Positions 62,128 through 64,000 of a stretch of 64,000 nt of DNA are shown here, piece by piece (the stretch's first letter is position 1; each line of letters opens with the position of its first letter). The notes beneath the pieces are model-generated. The model ran no database searches, had not been told where the DNA came from, and saw only the letters and a list, made by a program, of their open reading frames with translations. The translations under genes were made by a program, and so were the position numbers. The DNA is from Thalassoglobus sp. JC818 (lineage in GTDB: Bacteria; Planctomycetota; Planctomycetia; Planctomycetales; Planctomycetaceae), in the NCBI RefSeq assembly GCF_040717535.1, contig NZ_JBFEFI010000003.1:628001-692000 (forward strand). Reading direction: 5' to 3'.

Positions 62128-64000
62128 ATGTTCGAAGAGCCCCTGCCCTTTTTTCCAAGTAAGTCTGCTTGGACCCTCCTTTCCCTGATCGCTTTCGCCG
62201 TCGGTCTGCCTTGTTCCGCCGAAGAAGTGAAAGAAGGGACACAGTTCGATTTTGCAGCGACGGTCCAGCCGATCCTGGAAGAACATTGTGTTCGTTGTCA
62301 TTCTCCCGGAAACCGCAAGGGTGAGGTTTCGCTGGCGACCATCGACGACCTTCTGGAGAGTGGGTATCTCACTCCCGGAGATGCAGAAGCGAGTTACCTT
62401 CTGGACCTCGTCAAATCCGAAGCAGGCGAACGTCCCTCGATGCCAAAAGAGGGGACAGTTCTCACCGCCGACCAAGTTGCTGTGCTAGAAGAATGGATTG
62501 AGCACGGAGCTGAGTGGCCCAAAGAGATCGTCGTTCGCGAACGATCAAAAGCAGATGGCACATGGTGGGCATTCCAGCCGCTGCAAACCGACTTCGAACT
62601 CCCGGCGGTTCTGTCCCCGGAATCTTCTGCAAGTGACGTCATCGATGCATTCATAGAACAGCGACTCGAAGAGACTAGGCTTCATCGCAATCCAATCGCC
62701 GATCGTCGAGTCCTCATTCGTCGGGCGACATATGATCTCACGGGATTACCTCCGACACCGGAAGAAGTCGAAGCGTTCGTGAATGATTCATCTGAGAATG
62801 CGTTTGAGAAAGTTGTCGACCGGCTACTTGCATCACCTCGCTACGGAGAACATTGGGGACGCCACTGGTTGGACGTCGTGCGATTTGGGGAGAGTAATGG
62901 ATTTGAGCGAAACGTTCTGATAAATAATCTCTGGCCGTTTCGCGATTATGTGATTGAGTCCATCAATGCTGATAAGCCGTTCGATCAACTGATTCGAGAA
63001 CATCTTGCGGGTGATGTGCTCGAAGAAGACCGTCCCGATCAGGCAGTCGGAACGGCCTTCCTCGTCGCAGGCCCTTACGACGATGTGGGAAATCAAGATG
63101 CTGTCCAGGCTGCCCAGATTCGGGCGAATACAATCGACGAAATGATCCGGGCCACAAGCGAAGCTTTTCTCGGCCTGACGATTGGATGTGCTCGCTGCCA
63201 CGATCACAAATTCGATCCCATTCTGCAGCGAGATTATTACTCTCTTTATGCGACGTTGTCCGGCATTAAGCATGGCAGTCAGGTTGTCGTTCACAGAGAG
63301 GCGAGGGAAGAACACGATGCAAAAGTCCAACCACTCGAAGCGAAGCGGCAGGAACTGACCAGTCAGCGAGATGCCATCAATCATCAGGTCCTGGAACGCG
63401 GACTCGCCCGGCTTGAAGAGTATGAACAGGAGTGGGATCGCGAGCCAATCGATCGTCGATTGACGACCGATGAGTTTCCTCCAGTCGAAACGAAGTTTTT
63501 GCGACTGCGGTCTCTCGGTCAGGACAACAATCCGGAGAATAGAAACTCGTTTGCCGTCGAAGAGTTCGAAGTCTGGAACACCGCAGACGTTCCTCGAAAT
63601 GTCGCACTCTCTTCGAATGGAGCGGTCGCGAGCGGAGAGAGTCGACACATCGAAGATTTCCCCGGTGCGTATGGTCCGCACTTGGCGATTGATGGAGAGC
63701 TTGGGAAGAGGTTTCTGGCGACGGCCGGAACTCTGACAATTGAGTTTCAGAAACCGGAGCAAATTCAAAAAATCACTTTCTCAAGTGCTCGAAACGAATC
63801 GGAGCCGGGACAGCCCAAGTTTGTTTTCCTGTCGGACTACGTTATTGAGATCTCGACTGACGGAGAACAATGGGAAGAGCTCATCGACTCATCCGGGCGA
63901 AAGCCGGTCAACGAAGCGGCTCGCAACGCACGATTGCGACGACTGTCCATCACTCCTGAGGATCAACAACAGCTCGCCCAATTGAATCGCGAACTTGCTG
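62128..64000 (+). CDS. DUF1549/DUF1553 planctomycete cytochrome C, 3' end missing
   Basis: An open frame running off the right edge (at least 624 residues). A signal peptide-like start (about residues 13-31; AWTLLSLIAFAVGLPCSA) leads to a cytochrome c domain with CVRCH at about residues 54-58. DUF1549 follows (IDAFIEQRLEETRLHRNP, LTGLPPTPEEVEAFV, GEHWGRHWLDVVRFGESNGF) with a second motif CARCHDHKFDPI. A coiled region and a discoidin-like beta domain (FEVWNTADVPRNVALSSNGA, LAIDGELGKRFLATAGTLTI) precede the cut. The C-terminal DUF1553 is presumably outside the window. It is a paralogue of the protein at 19430, and a DUF1501 gene may follow. Confidence 0.92.
   Translation, partial: MFEEPLPFFPSKSAWTLLSLIAFAVGLPCSAEEVKEGTQFDFAATVQPILEEHCVRCHSPGNRKGEVSLATIDDLLESGYLTPGDAEASYLLDLVKSEAGERPSMPKEGTVLTADQVAVLEEWIEHGAEWPKEIVVRERSKADGTWWAFQPLQTDFELPAVLSPESSASDVIDAFIEQRLEETRLHRNPIADRRVLIRRATYDLTGLPPTPEEVEAFVNDSSENAFEKVVDRLLASPRYGEHWGRHWLDVVRFGESNGFERNVLINNLWPFRDYVIESINADKPFDQLIREHLAGDVLEEDRPDQAVGTAFLVAGPYDDVGNQDAVQAAQIRANTIDEMIRATSEAFLGLTIGCARCHDHKFDPILQRDYYSLYATLSGIKHGSQVVVHREAREEHDAKVQPLEAKRQELTSQRDAINHQVLERGLARLEEYEQEWDREPIDRRLTTDEFPPVETKFLRLRSLGQDNNPENRNSFAVEEFEVWNTADVPRNVALSSNGAVASGESRHIEDFPGAYGPHLAIDGELGKRFLATAGTLTIEFQKPEQIQKITFSSARNESEPGQPKFVFLSDYVIEISTDGEQWEELIDSSGRKPVNEAARNARLRRLSITPEDQQQLAQLNRELA

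Noticed and set aside
61504-62475. 323-codon minus-strand frame
   Set aside because: Covers the acidic gene and the start of the DUF1549 gene; composition is atypical and there is no ribosome site.
62833-63768. 311-codon minus-strand frame
   Set aside because: Opposite the DUF1549 gene, which is supported by heme motifs and family blocks.
1-64000. tRNA, rRNA, CRISPR, IS elements, phage genes
   Set aside because: No tRNA-like cloverleaf, conserved rRNA string, regularly spaced repeats, transposase, integrase or phage gene was seen in any gap or frame.

Overview
The window reads as chromosomal DNA of a planctomycete (order Planctomycetales; a relative of Gimesia, Rubinisphaera or Thalassoglobus is plausible, but the genus cannot be fixed from this alone). 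The grounds are lineage-typical families: two DUF1549/DUF1553 'planctomycete cytochrome C' proteins, a DUF1501 protein with a twin-arginine leader, a giant ThuA plus PVC-type heme-binding protein, a DUF1080 hydrolase, a formylglycine sulfatase, FHA-containing signalling proteins and a Minf_1886 family protein. Genes lie on both strands in short runs with frequent convergent and divergent junctions. I see no rRNA, tRNA, insertion sequence, prophage or CRISPR array.

Layout. 1-5030: 3' part of an aspartokinase with four ACT domains, a HemN/HemW-like radical SAM protein overlapping tsaE, and a UxaC-like isomerase. 5220-11693: a co-oriented signalling and chaperone group: FHA-GAF-SpoIIE phosphatase, short Hsp70, membrane protein fusing a J-like domain without HPD to an MshEN-like domain, and FHA-GAF histidine kinase. 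11852-19186: DUF1080 hydrolase, glycosyltransferase, smpB, a Lys/Ala-rich tail protein, a multi-pass membrane protein and an SLC13 transporter. 19430-26014: DUF1549/DUF1501 pair, RbsD/FucU-like protein and a zinc-ribbon membrane protein. 26197-32535: FHA protein with Met-Gly-Tyr-Pro-Gln repeats, PH-like membrane protein, apgM, sugar isomerase/epimerase, secreted jelly-roll protein, small CbiX and a candidate 38-residue membrane peptide.

32809-37012: Ser/Thr kinase overlapping apt, RluA-type pseudouridine synthase and an APH-type phosphotransferase. 37098-46218: a minus-strand run (di-heme beta-propeller, giant ThuA/heme protein, Gfo/Idh/MocA oxidoreductase) divergent from a XylR-type regulator. 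46386-51238: dynamin-like GTPase and two overlapping membrane or exported proteins. 51486-56096: kbl, a dihydrouridine synthase, a small SH3-like protein and an OleC-like AMP-forming enzyme. 56110-59480: small membrane protein, Minf_1886 protein, RicT and sulfatase. 59817-64000: HAD phosphatase, plsY, an acidic unknown and the 5' part of a second DUF1549 protein.

How the genes may work together. The DUF1080, ThuA, Gfo/Idh/MocA and sugar isomerase/epimerase families are all tied to oxidation and cleavage of sugars through 3-keto intermediates. Together with exported c-type cytochromes and a divergent XylR-like regulator with a 22-bp-spaced direct repeat nearby, they suggest regulated extracytoplasmic sugar oxidation (inference). 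The most novel non-coding signal is an 85-bp structured intergenic repeat found four times (5122-5203, 13774-13858, 17400-17484 on plus; 35108-35192 on minus), with conserved complementary arms and a terminal hairpin.
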